This document shows, piece after piece, positions 17,497 through 27,942 of a stretch of 64,000 nucleotides of DNA (its first letter is position 1; every line of letters starts with the position of its first letter). The notes under the pieces were generated by a model. The model ran no database searches, was not told where the DNA came from, and was given only the letters and a program-made list of their open reading frames with translations. Source of the stretch: Mesorhizobium xinjiangense (lineage in GTDB: Bacteria > Pseudomonadota > Alphaproteobacteria > Rhizobiales > Rhizobiaceae); contig NZ_WOAC01000027.1 of NCBI RefSeq assembly GCF_009749525.1, positions 1 to 64,000 of the forward strand, given 5' to 3'. The translations under genes and the position numbers were made by a program.

Positions 17497-19335
17497 TCAA
17501 CGATACTCCGGCCGGATCAACAGCCAGCCGAGCCAGATGAAGAATATCACGAGCGCAAGGCTGAGTATCGAGATGCCCGGCGCGGGGTTCATCGCAGCCG
17601 GCGGCTGCGGCAGCACCGGCGCCAGCGAGGCCGCCAACGGCAACGCCGGGTCGACGGCCAGATCGCCGGGGAGCGATGCGTTGAGTTCCTTCACGGCCGA
17701 TCCGGAGATCGGCTGCAACTCGGTGGCCACGGTCGCAGGCCCCTGATCGCCCACCGCATCGCCAACCTGCGGCGCCGGACCGGCGAGCACCAGCTGCGCC
17801 CTGAGAGTCTCGATCGGCGCGAACTGACCGCGATAGGTGCCGCCGGCGATCCGCGCCTCTCGCAGGAACGGAAAGCGGACAAGGTTGGCACCCTCGTTCC
17901 AGCCACCCAGCGAAAACAGGCGGAGCCTGCCGGCATCCATCCCCTCGGCGATCTTCGGATCGCCCTCCGGGCCCATCACGAGCGCCGCATCGACCTCTCC
18001 CGAGCGCACCGCCTCCAGGACCGCGGTAATGCCGCCTTCGACCGGCGTCGCCGTCGCTGCGAGCCCCAGCCCTTCGATCACGATTGCGCCGATGCGTGCC
18101 GACGATGAGCCCTCCGGTCCGACCGCCAACGTCTCGGCATCAACGAGTGTCGCGGCGCCATCGCGCGCCCCGATCACGTGCACGATGCTTTGCCCGACGG
18201 CTGCCACGGCTTCGTAGCCGCCGATCTGTTCCGGTGCCGGGCTGGAAAGATCGTAGAACGCGTCCGCTCCAACGAGAGCGAGCCGCGCATCCGCCGATGC
18301 CACCATGGCGAGCGGATCGGAGCTGGTCGCGAACCGTGCATCCCGACCGGTAAAGGCTCGCTGCACGGACCGCAGCACCAGTGCCGACTGCGGGCCCTCT
18401 GCGAAATTGGCCTCGGTCGCGATCAGGAGCGGATCTTGAGTCTCCACCGCGCCTGCGTCGATCAGGCCGAGCCTGGCCAGCGCGTCGCGCGCCACAGCCC
18501 GCGGCGATCGGCCTTCGAGGTCGACGCGGCCGTTCATCTCGCGCATGAGCTCCGGCGTGATCTTGCCAGCAAGCGCCGCCATGGCCGGACCGAGGGCCGG
18601 ATGCGCCGACAGCGCGTCGGCCCGGGCGATCGGCATGGCGTCATAGATCGGGAAGAAGTTCAGGTCGTCGTCCAGGATGACAAGTCCGTATTCGGCGATC
18701 TGGCCGTCGGTTGTGTAGACCTCGGCAATATCCACATCGCCATTGATCGCCTTGTCGTAGACCTGGTCACGTTCGTCGAGCGGCACCACGTCAACGGTGC
18801 CGAACTCCATCCCGTAGCGTTGTGTCAGCGGCTCGTACCCGTCGAGCGGCCGGACCATGAAGTCGTCTTCGGTCGCGATCGCAAGGTCTGCGGCGTTCGG
18901 CACAAGATCAGAAATCGTCTCTGCGCCGATCTCGGCGGCCCGGTCGGCGCGCATGGCCAGGCCGTAATTGTTGGCGAAGCCGAACCCCTCAAGCCATGTC
19001 AGGCCGAGCGGTCCGTAAAGCTCCTTCACCCGCGTCGTCGCCTCGGCGCCGTCGCTGATCGGGTTCTGCCCCAGCATGACGAGCCCGGTACCGTTATATT
19101 CTGGATAGATGTCGACCGAACCCGCCTTGATCGCCGCCATGATCGAGGGTGTGGTCGGATAGTCGACAATGCCCGAGGACGGCACGCCCTGTTCCTCGGC
19201 CAGGGCGAGGATCATCTCGGCAAGGGTCCGGCTCTCGGAGAAATTCTTGGCGCCGATCCGCAAATCGGGATCGGCATCGCTGCATCCGGCGATCAGGAAG
19301 GGCAGGGCCAGGAGTGCATGGAAAACGCGTCTCAT
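17497..19335 (-). CDS. Membrane-tethered two-module betaine-type binding lipoprotein (OpuAC fused to a second periplasmic module)
   Basis: About 612 residues. A lipoprotein signal ends LIAGCSD (lipobox Cys). Residues about 25-300 form an OpuAC/ProX-type glycine betaine/choline-binding module (GAKNFSESRTLAEMILALAEEQG, DIYPEYNGTGLVML, DIAEVYTTDGQIAEY). Residues about 300-520 form a second periplasmic-binding-like module resembling TAXI/PhnD-type proteins (EGPQSALVLRSVQRAFTG, GADAFYDL, IVIEGLGLA). After a Pro/Ala-rich linker comes a C-terminal transmembrane helix ending LIRPEYR. No ABC permease or ATPase is adjacent; the upstream gene is a BCCT carrier. ATG 19335 has AGGGAAGG upstream; ATG 19341 is an alternative. 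Confidence 0.8.
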   Translation of the reverse strand: MRRVFHALLALPFLIAGCSDADPDLRIGAKNFSESRTLAEMILALAEEQGVPSSGIVDYPTTPSIMAAIKAGSVDIYPEYNGTGLVMLGQNPISDGAEATTRVKELYGPLGLTWLEGFGFANNYGLAMRADRAAEIGAETISDLVPNAADLAIATEDDFMVRPLDGYEPLTQRYGMEFGTVDVVPLDERDQVYDKAINGDVDIAEVYTTDGQIAEYGLVILDDDLNFFPIYDAMPIARADALSAHPALGPAMAALAGKITPELMREMNGRVDLEGRSPRAVARDALARLGLIDAGAVETQDPLLIATEANFAEGPQSALVLRSVQRAFTGRDARFATSSDPLAMVASADARLALVGADAFYDLSSPAPEQIGGYEAVAAVGQSIVHVIGARDGAATLVDAETLAVGPEGSSSARIGAIVIEGLGLAATATPVEGGITAVLEAVRSGEVDAALVMGPEGDPKIAEGMDAGRLRLFSLGGWNEGANLVRFPFLREARIAGGTYRGQFAPIETLRAQLVLAGPAPQVGDAVGDQGPATVATELQPISGSAVKELNASLPGDLAVDPALPLAASLAPVLPQPPAAMNPAPGISILSLALVIFFIWLGWLLIRPEYR

Positions 19336-19348
19336 TGCCATACCTTCC

Positions 19349-20920
19349 CTACTTGGCCGCCGTGGCCGACGGCCCCCTGCCGACACCTTCGCCCCGCGCC
19401 TCGATCGGCTTGGGCGGTTTGATCTCATGCCTGATCTCGCGGAAGAAGCCGACGAGCTGGATCAACACGATAGCTGTGAAGGGGATCGCCCCGGTCACCG
19501 CCATTGCTTTGGCGACGGTGACCGATTCAGAAAACAATGTTCCCGCCGTCAGCGCCGCGATCAGAGTGCCCCATACCATCTTCTGCATCACCGGCGGGTT
19601 GAGGTTTCCGTCGGTCGTCATCATCGACAAGACGAAGGTGCCCGAGTCCGCCGAGGTAACAAGGAAAATGAACATCAGCGCCACGGCCGTGGCCTGCAGG
19701 GTCTGAGCGGCGGGGAAAAATTCGAGGAAAGCAAACAGGGCCTTTGTCGCGTCCTCGAAGACAATCTCCTTCAGGCCACCGCCGCCGAACATCTCGATAT
19801 AGAACCCGGCGCCGCCGAAAACCGCGAACCAGAGCATGGAGAACACGGTCGGCACAAAGATCACCCCCATGCAGAACTCCCGGATCGTGCGCCCGCGCGA
19901 GATGCGCGCGACAAAGATGCCGATGAACGGCCCCCAGGCGATCCACCAGATCAGGTAAGTGAGCGTCCAGCCCGCCGACCAGCTGCCGAGATCCTCAAAC
20001 GGGAACAACCGGAAGCTCATGGTGAACAGCCCGGCGAAGTAGGTTCCGATCGAGTCGATGAAGACCTCGAACAGGAACCGCGTCGGTCCGGTGAAAAGCA
20101 CCATCAGCATAATGCCGATCGCGAGAACCATGTTGATGTTCGACAGGATCTTGATGCCTTTGTCGACACCCGTCGTCGCCGAGAGCATGTAGCAGACGAA
20201 CAGGATCGCCAGGATGATCATCGAGGTGGTGACGGTTTCATCCACGCCGAATGCATAAAAGCTCCCGGAGCGCACGGCGAGCGTGCCCATCGACAGAGAC
20301 CCGGCCAGGCCGAAGACGACCGAGAGCACCGCAAGGATGTCGGCTGTCTTGCCCATGGCCTCACCGGTGCCGCCGCCGAAGACCGCCTTGATCGGCGTCG
20401 ATATCATCGAAGGCTTGTTCCGCCGGAAGGTGAAGTAGGCAATGACGAGGGCGCAAACTGCGTATATCGACCAAGCGTGAAATCCCCAGTGCAGGTTGGT
20501 GATAACGAGCGCCTGGCGTGCGGCCGCCATCGTCTCGCCCTCCATGCCCGGCGGCGAAACGTAGTGATACATCGGTTCGGCAGGGCCCCAGAGCAGCAGC
20601 CCCGACCCCATGCCGCCGGCGAAGAGCATCGCGATCCAGGAAGGCGTTGAAAACTCCGGGCCCTCGTCGTCGGCGCCAAGTCGAATGTGGCCGTAAGGTC
20701 CAAAAGCCAGGAACACCGAAAGGAACAAAAACATCGAGCAGATCGCGAGCCAGGCCCAACTCACGCCCGTCAGCATATAGTTGACGAAGCCCAGCATCGT
20801 TCCTGTCATGCTGTCGGGATCGACAAGACCCCAAATCCCGATGCCCGCACAAATTGCCATGGAGACAGAAAAGACGAGGTTTATGTTCACGCCATTGCTG
20901 TCGCGCTGTTCGCTCGACAT
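19349..20920 (-). CDS. BCCT-family betaine/choline/carnitine transporter
   Basis: 523 residues with about twelve membrane segments. The BCCT signature region is TLTYLIWWIAWGPFIGIFVARISRGRTIREF, with the substrate-binding Trp motif intact, plus FAGGMGSGLLLWGPAEPMYHY. These carriers import betaines with sodium or proton. The start MSSEQRDS (20920) is chosen over an upstream Met. It is the first gene of a tight three-gene operon with the binding lipoprotein and UspA, and lies beside a betaine demethylation cluster. Confidence 0.93.
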   Translation of the reverse strand: MSSEQRDSNGVNINLVFSVSMAICAGIGIWGLVDPDSMTGTMLGFVNYMLTGVSWAWLAICSMFLFLSVFLAFGPYGHIRLGADDEGPEFSTPSWIAMLFAGGMGSGLLLWGPAEPMYHYVSPPGMEGETMAAARQALVITNLHWGFHAWSIYAVCALVIAYFTFRRNKPSMISTPIKAVFGGGTGEAMGKTADILAVLSVVFGLAGSLSMGTLAVRSGSFYAFGVDETVTTSMIILAILFVCYMLSATTGVDKGIKILSNINMVLAIGIMLMVLFTGPTRFLFEVFIDSIGTYFAGLFTMSFRLFPFEDLGSWSAGWTLTYLIWWIAWGPFIGIFVARISRGRTIREFCMGVIFVPTVFSMLWFAVFGGAGFYIEMFGGGGLKEIVFEDATKALFAFLEFFPAAQTLQATAVALMFIFLVTSADSGTFVLSMMTTDGNLNPPVMQKMVWGTLIAALTAGTLFSESVTVAKAMAVTGAIPFTAIVLIQLVGFFREIRHEIKPPKPIEARGEGVGRGPSATAAK

Positions 20921-21185
20921 GGGCCCTCCCCTCCCCGCCAAAGTGATTGAACCCGAAACGGCACAGAGAGTCTAGGGCTCGGCCAATCGGGCTCGGGCCA
21001 GCCGGCCGGATGGCTCTGGTGGACGATTTCCTCATGGAGTCGAATGGCGGCTTGAGCGCACCCTCTCTAGCCGCAACCAGCGCAATGCGTATCGCACGAC
21101 ATACCGCCGAAATGCTCTGACCGGTTCATTGCGGCTTACCGGGGACAACCGGTTGAGGCTCCGAAAGCGGCTCGGCCATACCGCA
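20921..21185. other. Intergenic region between BCCT and LysR genes
   Basis: About 265 bp with no supported gene. It should carry the promoter of the BCCT operon. Two ACCGGTT repeats occur near 21120 and 21148. No clear promoter motif was identified. Confidence 0.3.
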
Positions 21186-22064
<879 letters not shown>

Positions 22065-22134
22065 CGGCTTTCCTTCGCCTGGAGTAGACCGCACTTGACA
22101 TTACTTCAGCTAAATCAGGATGAAAATTGATGCT

Positions 22135-23441
<1,307 letters not shown>

Positions 23442-23445
23442 GCGG

Positions 23446-24513
23446 ATGAACGCGGTCACGAAGCCCAAACTCGCCTTCTGGAGCGACACCGACGAGCTCG
23501 AATGCGTTTCCTTTCTTCCCGAAACGCCGAACGTCATGACGTTTTGCTTCCAGTCGCCCTCGGGCGCGCTGTTCGATTACAATCCCGGACAGTTCCTCAC
23601 ATTGGAGCTGCCCGTTCCCGGCGGGCCGATCTACCGCACCTATACGATTTCTTCCTCGCCCTCGCGGCCGACCTCGCTGACGGTCACGGCCAAGGCGCAG
23701 GCCGATTCCACTGGCACGCGCTGGATGTTCGACAATCTGCGTCCCGGCATGCGGCTGCGTGCGAACGGACCGGGCGGGCGGTTTTCGATCGTTCATCACC
23801 CGGCGGAAAAATATCTCTTCATCTCGGCCGGCTCCGGCATCACCCCGATGATGTCCATGGCCACCTATCTCTACGATCTGGGGCGCGATCCCGACATCGT
23901 CTTCGTCAGTTGCGCGCGCCGCCCCTCCGAGATCATCTTCCGTGAAAGGCTGGAGCACATCGCCTCGCGCGTGAACGGCATCGACCTGAAATGGGTGGTC
24001 GAGGAGACAGACCCCTACAAGCCCTGGACCGGCTTCCGGGGAATGTTCAACCAGCTCATGCTGGGCAAGATGGCGCAGGATTATCTCGAGCGCGAGGTGT
24101 TCTGCTGCGGGCCCGAGCCGTTCATGCAGGCGGTGCGCGAGGCGCTGGCCGGCCTCGGCTACGACATGGAGCTTTATCATCAGGAGAGCTTCCATGCGCC
24201 GCTGCCGGAAACCGAGCGCGTGCCCGAGGACGTGTTCCCGGAAGAGGAGACCGATGCCGTCGTGGAGTTCGTGTCTTCCGGCGCCACGGCGAAATGCGCC
24301 GAGACCGACACGATCCTGGTCGCCGCCCGCGCCGCAGGCCTGGTGATCCCGTCGGGCTGCACCATGGGCATCTGCGGGACCTGCAAGATCCGCAAGACCG
24401 AGGGCCAGGTGCATATGGTGCACAATGGCGGCATCACCGAGGAAGACATAGACGACGGCTACATCCTTGCCTGCTGCTCCAATCCGATCGGCCGGGTGAA
24501 GGTCGAGGCATAG
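23446..24513 (+). CDS. Ferredoxin-NAD(P)H reductase component of the betaine demethylase (GbcB-like)
   Basis: 355 residues. FAD domain with GQFLTLELPVPGGPIYRTYTISS, NAD-binding domain with FISAGSGITPMMSM and EVFCCGPEPFM, then a C-terminal plant-type [2Fe-2S] domain with Cys at about 305, 310, 313 and 343 (SGCTMGICGTC, ILACC). It passes electrons from NAD(P)H to the Rieske oxygenase. The start lies five bases after the oxygenase stop. Confidence 0.92.
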   Translation: MNAVTKPKLAFWSDTDELECVSFLPETPNVMTFCFQSPSGALFDYNPGQFLTLELPVPGGPIYRTYTISSSPSRPTSLTVTAKAQADSTGTRWMFDNLRPGMRLRANGPGGRFSIVHHPAEKYLFISAGSGITPMMSMATYLYDLGRDPDIVFVSCARRPSEIIFRERLEHIASRVNGIDLKWVVEETDPYKPWTGFRGMFNQLMLGKMAQDYLEREVFCCGPEPFMQAVREALAGLGYDMELYHQESFHAPLPETERVPEDVFPEEETDAVVEFVSSGATAKCAETDTILVAARAAGLVIPSGCTMGICGTCKIRKTEGQVHMVHNGGITEEDIDDGYILACCSNPIGRVKVEA

Positions 24514-24555
24514 CCGGAGCGCGCCCACCATACCTCTCGAAACGGAGCCAGGCAG

Positions 24556-26592
24556 ATGTCGAACGACCCACTCCTTCAGCCCTTTCAGCTCAAGCACCTG
24601 ACGTTGCGCAACCGCATCATCATGACATCGCACGAGCCGGCCTATCCGGAGGACGGGATGCCGAAGGAGCGCTATCGCGCCTATCACGTCGAGCGCGCCA
24701 GAGGCGGGGTCGCGATGACGATGACGGCCGGCTCGGCCGCCGTTTCGAAGGACAGCCCGCCCGTCTTCAACAATCTTCTGGTCTACAAGGACGAGGTGGT
24801 GCCGTGGATGAAGGATCTGACCGATGCGGTTCACGAGCACGGCGCGGCGGTGATGATCCAGCTCACCCATCTCGGCCGCCGGACACGCTGGGACAAGGAA
24901 TTCTGGCTGCCGGTCGTCTCGCCGTCGCATCATCGCGAGCCGGCGCACCGCGCCTTCCCGAAGAAGCTGGAAGACTGGGACATCGAGCGGATCATCAAGG
25001 ACTACGCCGACGCCGCCGAACGCATGAAGGTCGGCGGCATGGACGGCATCGAACTGCAGGCCTACGGCCACCTGATGGACCAGTTCTGGTCGCCCCTGAC
25101 CAACGAACTCGACGGTTCCTATGGCGGCCCGCTCGACAACAGGCTGCGCTTTGCCTTCGACGTGTTGCGGGAAATCCGCAAACGCGTCGGTCCCGATTTC
25201 ATCGTCGGCGTGCGCTATTCGGGCGATGAAATGCTCGAGGGCGGTCTGACCAGCAAGGACGGCCTGGAGATCTCGAAACGTCTCAAGGACAGCGGCCTGG
25301 TCGACTTCCTGAACGTCATCCGGGGACATATCGACACCGATGCCGGCCTGACCGACGTCATTCCGATCCAGGGCATGGCGAACTCACCGCATCTCGACTT
25401 TGCCGGCGAGATTCGCGCGGCCACCAACTTTCCGACCTTCCACGCCGCCAAGATCCCAGACATGGCGACCGCCCGCCATGCCATCGCGTCGGGCAAGCTC
25501 GACATGGTCGGCATGACCCGCGCCCACATGACCGACCCGCATATCGTGCGCAAGATCATAGAGAAGCGCGAGGACGACATCCGGCCCTGCGTGGGCGCCA
25601 ATTACTGCCTCGACCGGATCTATCAGGGCGGCGCGGCCTATTGCATCCACAACGCGGCAACGGGGCGCGAAAGCACCATGCCGCACGAGATTGCCGGGGC
25701 CGAAGTCCGTAGAAAGGTCGTCATCGTCGGCGCGGGACCGGCCGGCATGGAGGCGGCCCGGGTTGCCGCCGAGCGCGGCCACGAGGTCGTCGTCTTCGAG
25801 GCCGCGAACGACCCCGGCGGCCAGATCCGCCTGACCGCGCAGAGCCCTCGCCGCAAGGAAATGCTCAGCATCATCGACTGGCGCATGGCGCAATGCGAAA
25901 AGCGCGGCGTTGTCTTCCACTTCAACACATTGGCCGACCCCGGGACCGTCAGGGAAGAAAAGCCCGATGTCGTGATCATTGCCACGGGCGGCCTGCCGCA
26001 CACGGAGGTGCTGGGACAAGGCAACGAACTGGTGGTCTCGTCCTGGGATATCATCTCCGGCGACGTGAAGCCCGGCAGCAACGTCCTGGTGTTCGACGAT
26101 GCCGGCGACCATGCCGGGCTGCAGGCCGCCGAATTTCTCGCCAATGCCGGGGCGAAGGTCGAGATCATGACGCCCGACCGCTCGTTTGCGCCCGAGGTCA
26201 TGGCGATGAACCTCGTGCCCTATATGCGCTCGCTGCAAAAGCTGGATGTCACCTTCACGGTGACCTACCGGCTCGCGGCGGTCGAGAAGGACGGCAACCA
26301 GCTCATTGCCCATGTCGGCAGCGACTATGGCGGCGTTGCCAGGCAGCGCACGCTCGACCAGGTGGTGATCAATCACGGGACGATCCCTCTGGACGAGCTC
26401 TATTTCGAGCTCAAGCCCCTATCCACGAATCTCGGCGAGCTGTCGCACGAGCAGTTGATCGCCGGCGTTGCGCAGTCGGTCGTGCGCAACAGCCAGGGCG
26501 AATTCCAGCTCTTCCGGATCGGCGATGCGGTCTCCGCGCGCAACACCCATGCGGCCATCTACGACGCGCTCAGGCTACTCAGGACCGTATAG
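24556..26592 (+). CDS. FMN/FAD N-demethylase of the TMADH/old yellow enzyme family (DgcA/StcD-like)
   Basis: 678 residues. An N-terminal FMN TIM barrel (LKHLTLRNRIIMTSHEPAY, GGMDGIELQAYGHLMDQFWSP, DFLNVIRGHIDTDAG) is followed by a C-terminal FAD/NAD domain (VVIVGAGPAGMEAARVAAERG, VVIATGGLP). The iron-sulfur motif keeps Cys 345, 351 and 363, but the second Cys of the usual C-x2-C-x2-C-x11-C pattern is Ala348 (CVGANYC). Family members demethylate dimethylglycine (DgcA) or N-methylproline (StcD), the products of the Rieske step. It is the third gene of the operon. Confidence 0.88.
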   Translation: MSNDPLLQPFQLKHLTLRNRIIMTSHEPAYPEDGMPKERYRAYHVERARGGVAMTMTAGSAAVSKDSPPVFNNLLVYKDEVVPWMKDLTDAVHEHGAAVMIQLTHLGRRTRWDKEFWLPVVSPSHHREPAHRAFPKKLEDWDIERIIKDYADAAERMKVGGMDGIELQAYGHLMDQFWSPLTNELDGSYGGPLDNRLRFAFDVLREIRKRVGPDFIVGVRYSGDEMLEGGLTSKDGLEISKRLKDSGLVDFLNVIRGHIDTDAGLTDVIPIQGMANSPHLDFAGEIRAATNFPTFHAAKIPDMATARHAIASGKLDMVGMTRAHMTDPHIVRKIIEKREDDIRPCVGANYCLDRIYQGGAAYCIHNAATGRESTMPHEIAGAEVRRKVVIVGAGPAGMEAARVAAERGHEVVVFEAANDPGGQIRLTAQSPRRKEMLSIIDWRMAQCEKRGVVFHFNTLADPGTVREEKPDVVIIATGGLPHTEVLGQGNELVVSSWDIISGDVKPGSNVLVFDDAGDHAGLQAAEFLANAGAKVEIMTPDRSFAPEVMAMNLVPYMRSLQKLDVTFTVTYRLAAVEKDGNQLIAHVGSDYGGVARQRTLDQVVINHGTIPLDELYFELKPLSTNLGELSHEQLIAGVAQSVVRNSQGEFQLFRIGDAVSARNTHAAIYDALRLLRTV

Positions 26593-26692
26593 CGGCCCTG
26601 TCGACGTCCTGCGCGACGGCAGAGATCGCCAGCGACAGACTGAGGTCGAGGATTCCCGCGAGGCGCGGCAGGACGGAAGCGAACCTTTGCAT
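26579..26692 (-). pseudogene. Signal-peptide remnant of an exported-protein gene
   Basis: AAGGAATTGAAT precedes an ATG at 26692. The 37-residue product begins MQRFASVLPRLAGILDLSLS, then AISAVAQDVDRAAI and stops. This looks like a signal peptide with a cleavage site followed by only a few mature residues, so it is probably the 5' end of a lost periplasmic protein gene. It overlaps the tail of the demethylase gene on the other strand. Confidence 0.35.
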
Positions 26693-26905
26693 ATTCAATT
26701 CCTTTGCAATGTCAGAATCCGTCCGGCTTGGCAGAGTGACGGGCTGGACGGGGAATATCAGGGCCGTCGTGCGTGAGGCCAGCCATTGAGAAGGAAACGC
26801 TGGATCGGTAACATTCGGGGCACGATTCGAGCGGAGCTTTCGCCAGGGATGGCCTCGTAGACGATCTGAAGAATGCGCAACGGCGTCGCAAAGCGGCGAT
26901 CGTCT
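26693..26905. other. Non-coding stretch left of the Tn3 debris
   Basis: No gene, repeat or regulatory site could be supported here. It separates the betaine operon from the transposon debris. Confidence 0.3.
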
Positions 26906-27049
26906 TCAGGGCGTCCCAGCCCCCGGTCGCAACGCCGCCAGCAGTGGCCTGAGCTTGTGCTTGCGCCGGTGCTTTTCGATCAGCCCGTCGATCCGTGTGA
27001 TCCAGTCCTCGAACCGGCCGGCGGCATCGTAGGCGAGCGCCGCCTGTTG
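26906..27049 (-). pseudogene. C-terminal gene remnant cut by a Tn3-type end
   Basis: The minus strand reads ALAYDAAGRFEDWITRIDG, then EKHRRKHKLRPLLAALRPG and a stop. It is open up to the exact start of the 38-bp Tn3-type repeat at 27050. Codon usage and composition look genuine, but the family is not recognised. It is the 3' end of a gene interrupted by the transposon. Confidence 0.4.
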
Positions 27050-27087
27050 GGGTCAGAACAAGAACTGTGCAAAATCGTACGCTAAGG
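27050..27087 (+). repeat. Tn3-family terminal inverted repeat (38 bp), first element
   Basis: 38 bp starting GGGGTCAGAACAAG and ending CGTACGCTAAG. Length, GGGG outer end and CTAAG inner end are hallmarks of Tn3-family ends. A Tn3-type tnpA fragment begins 160 bp inside it. No matching opposite end was found in the window. Confidence 0.8.
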
Positions 27088-27247
27088 TCGAACGAAGCAC
27101 GAACAGGGTTTGTTTGTGTCTCTCGATTTCCAGGGCTTGATGCCTGATCCCTGTGGATAGTCATGGCAACGCGACAGCTTCCGTTTCCACATCCATTCAG
27201 CTCGGCAACATTGAGCGGGAGTTGGTGTGTGTGTGCGGAGTTTAGCA

Positions 27248-27840
27248 GTGGCCAGGCGCGAGATTCTCAAAACTCAGGATCGGCAGGGGCTTTTCGATAT
27301 CCCGGCTGATGAGGACAGCCTGATCCGACACTATTCATTGTCAGCGGCGGATCGCCTCGAAATTGACCTGCGCAGGCGCGAGCACAATAAGCCCGGCTTC
27401 GCTGTTCAGCTTTGCGTGATGCGACATCCGGGCCGGGTGCTGGCGGCAGGCGAAATTCCGCCACGTGCGATGCTGAGATATGTCGCCGACCAGATCGGCG
27501 CCGATCCCACTGTGTTCACAACCTATGCCCGCCGGGAAGAGACGCGTCGTGATCACATTGCGCGCCTGATGATCTATGTCGGCGTCAGAAGTGCGACAGG
27601 TCAGGATCGTCGCGCGGGGCTGTTGTCGGCAATTGAGGCGGCCGCGATGTCCGACAGCGGCGCTTCGATTGTGAATGTCATTGTCGCCACCCTGCGAGAA
27701 CGCGGAGTACTATTGCCTGCGGCGGAAATCATCGAGCGAATGGGGCTTGCGGCTCGCGCCATAGCTCGCCGCCTCGCCGAGGGTGCGCTTATCGAAGGTC
27801 TGGCACCCGAGAAGCTGCAGGCGCTCGACAAGCTGCTCGA
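27248..27840 (+). pseudogene. Tn3-family transposase TnpA, N-terminal fragment (first element)
   Basis: It begins MARREILKTQDRQGLFDIP and contains IRHYSLSAADRLEIDLRRRE and NKPGFAVQLCVMRHPGRVL, the DUF4158 N-terminal region of Tn3 transposases. Only about 198 of nearly 1000 residues remain. The frame is cut at LDKLLE by a second Tn3-type end; the final codons (GSVLVGGEMTP) are read from that repeat. Confidence 0.88.
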
Positions 27841-27878
27841 GGGGTCGGTTCTGGTAGGGGGCGAAATGACACCCTAAG
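27841..27878 (+). repeat. Tn3-family terminal inverted repeat (38 bp), second element
   Basis: 38 bp starting GGGGTCGGTTCTGG and ending ATGACACCCTAAG, again with GGGG outside and CTAAG inside. It interrupts the first tnpA exactly where similarity ends. The sequence differs from the first repeat, so a different Tn3-family element inserted here. Confidence 0.75.
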
Positions 27879-27942
27879 GGCTATCGTTCGTTTCAAGGGA
27901 CCGGAATGCTGCTGGTTTCACCCGACGACAATCGTGAGGTAA

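Noticed and set aside
16954-18108. 384-codon plus-strand frame
   Set aside because: It is antisense to the UspA and binding-lipoprotein genes and has no recognisable domain.
19169-20650. 493-codon plus-strand frame
   Set aside because: It is antisense to the BCCT transporter gene; the product is charged low-complexity sequence.
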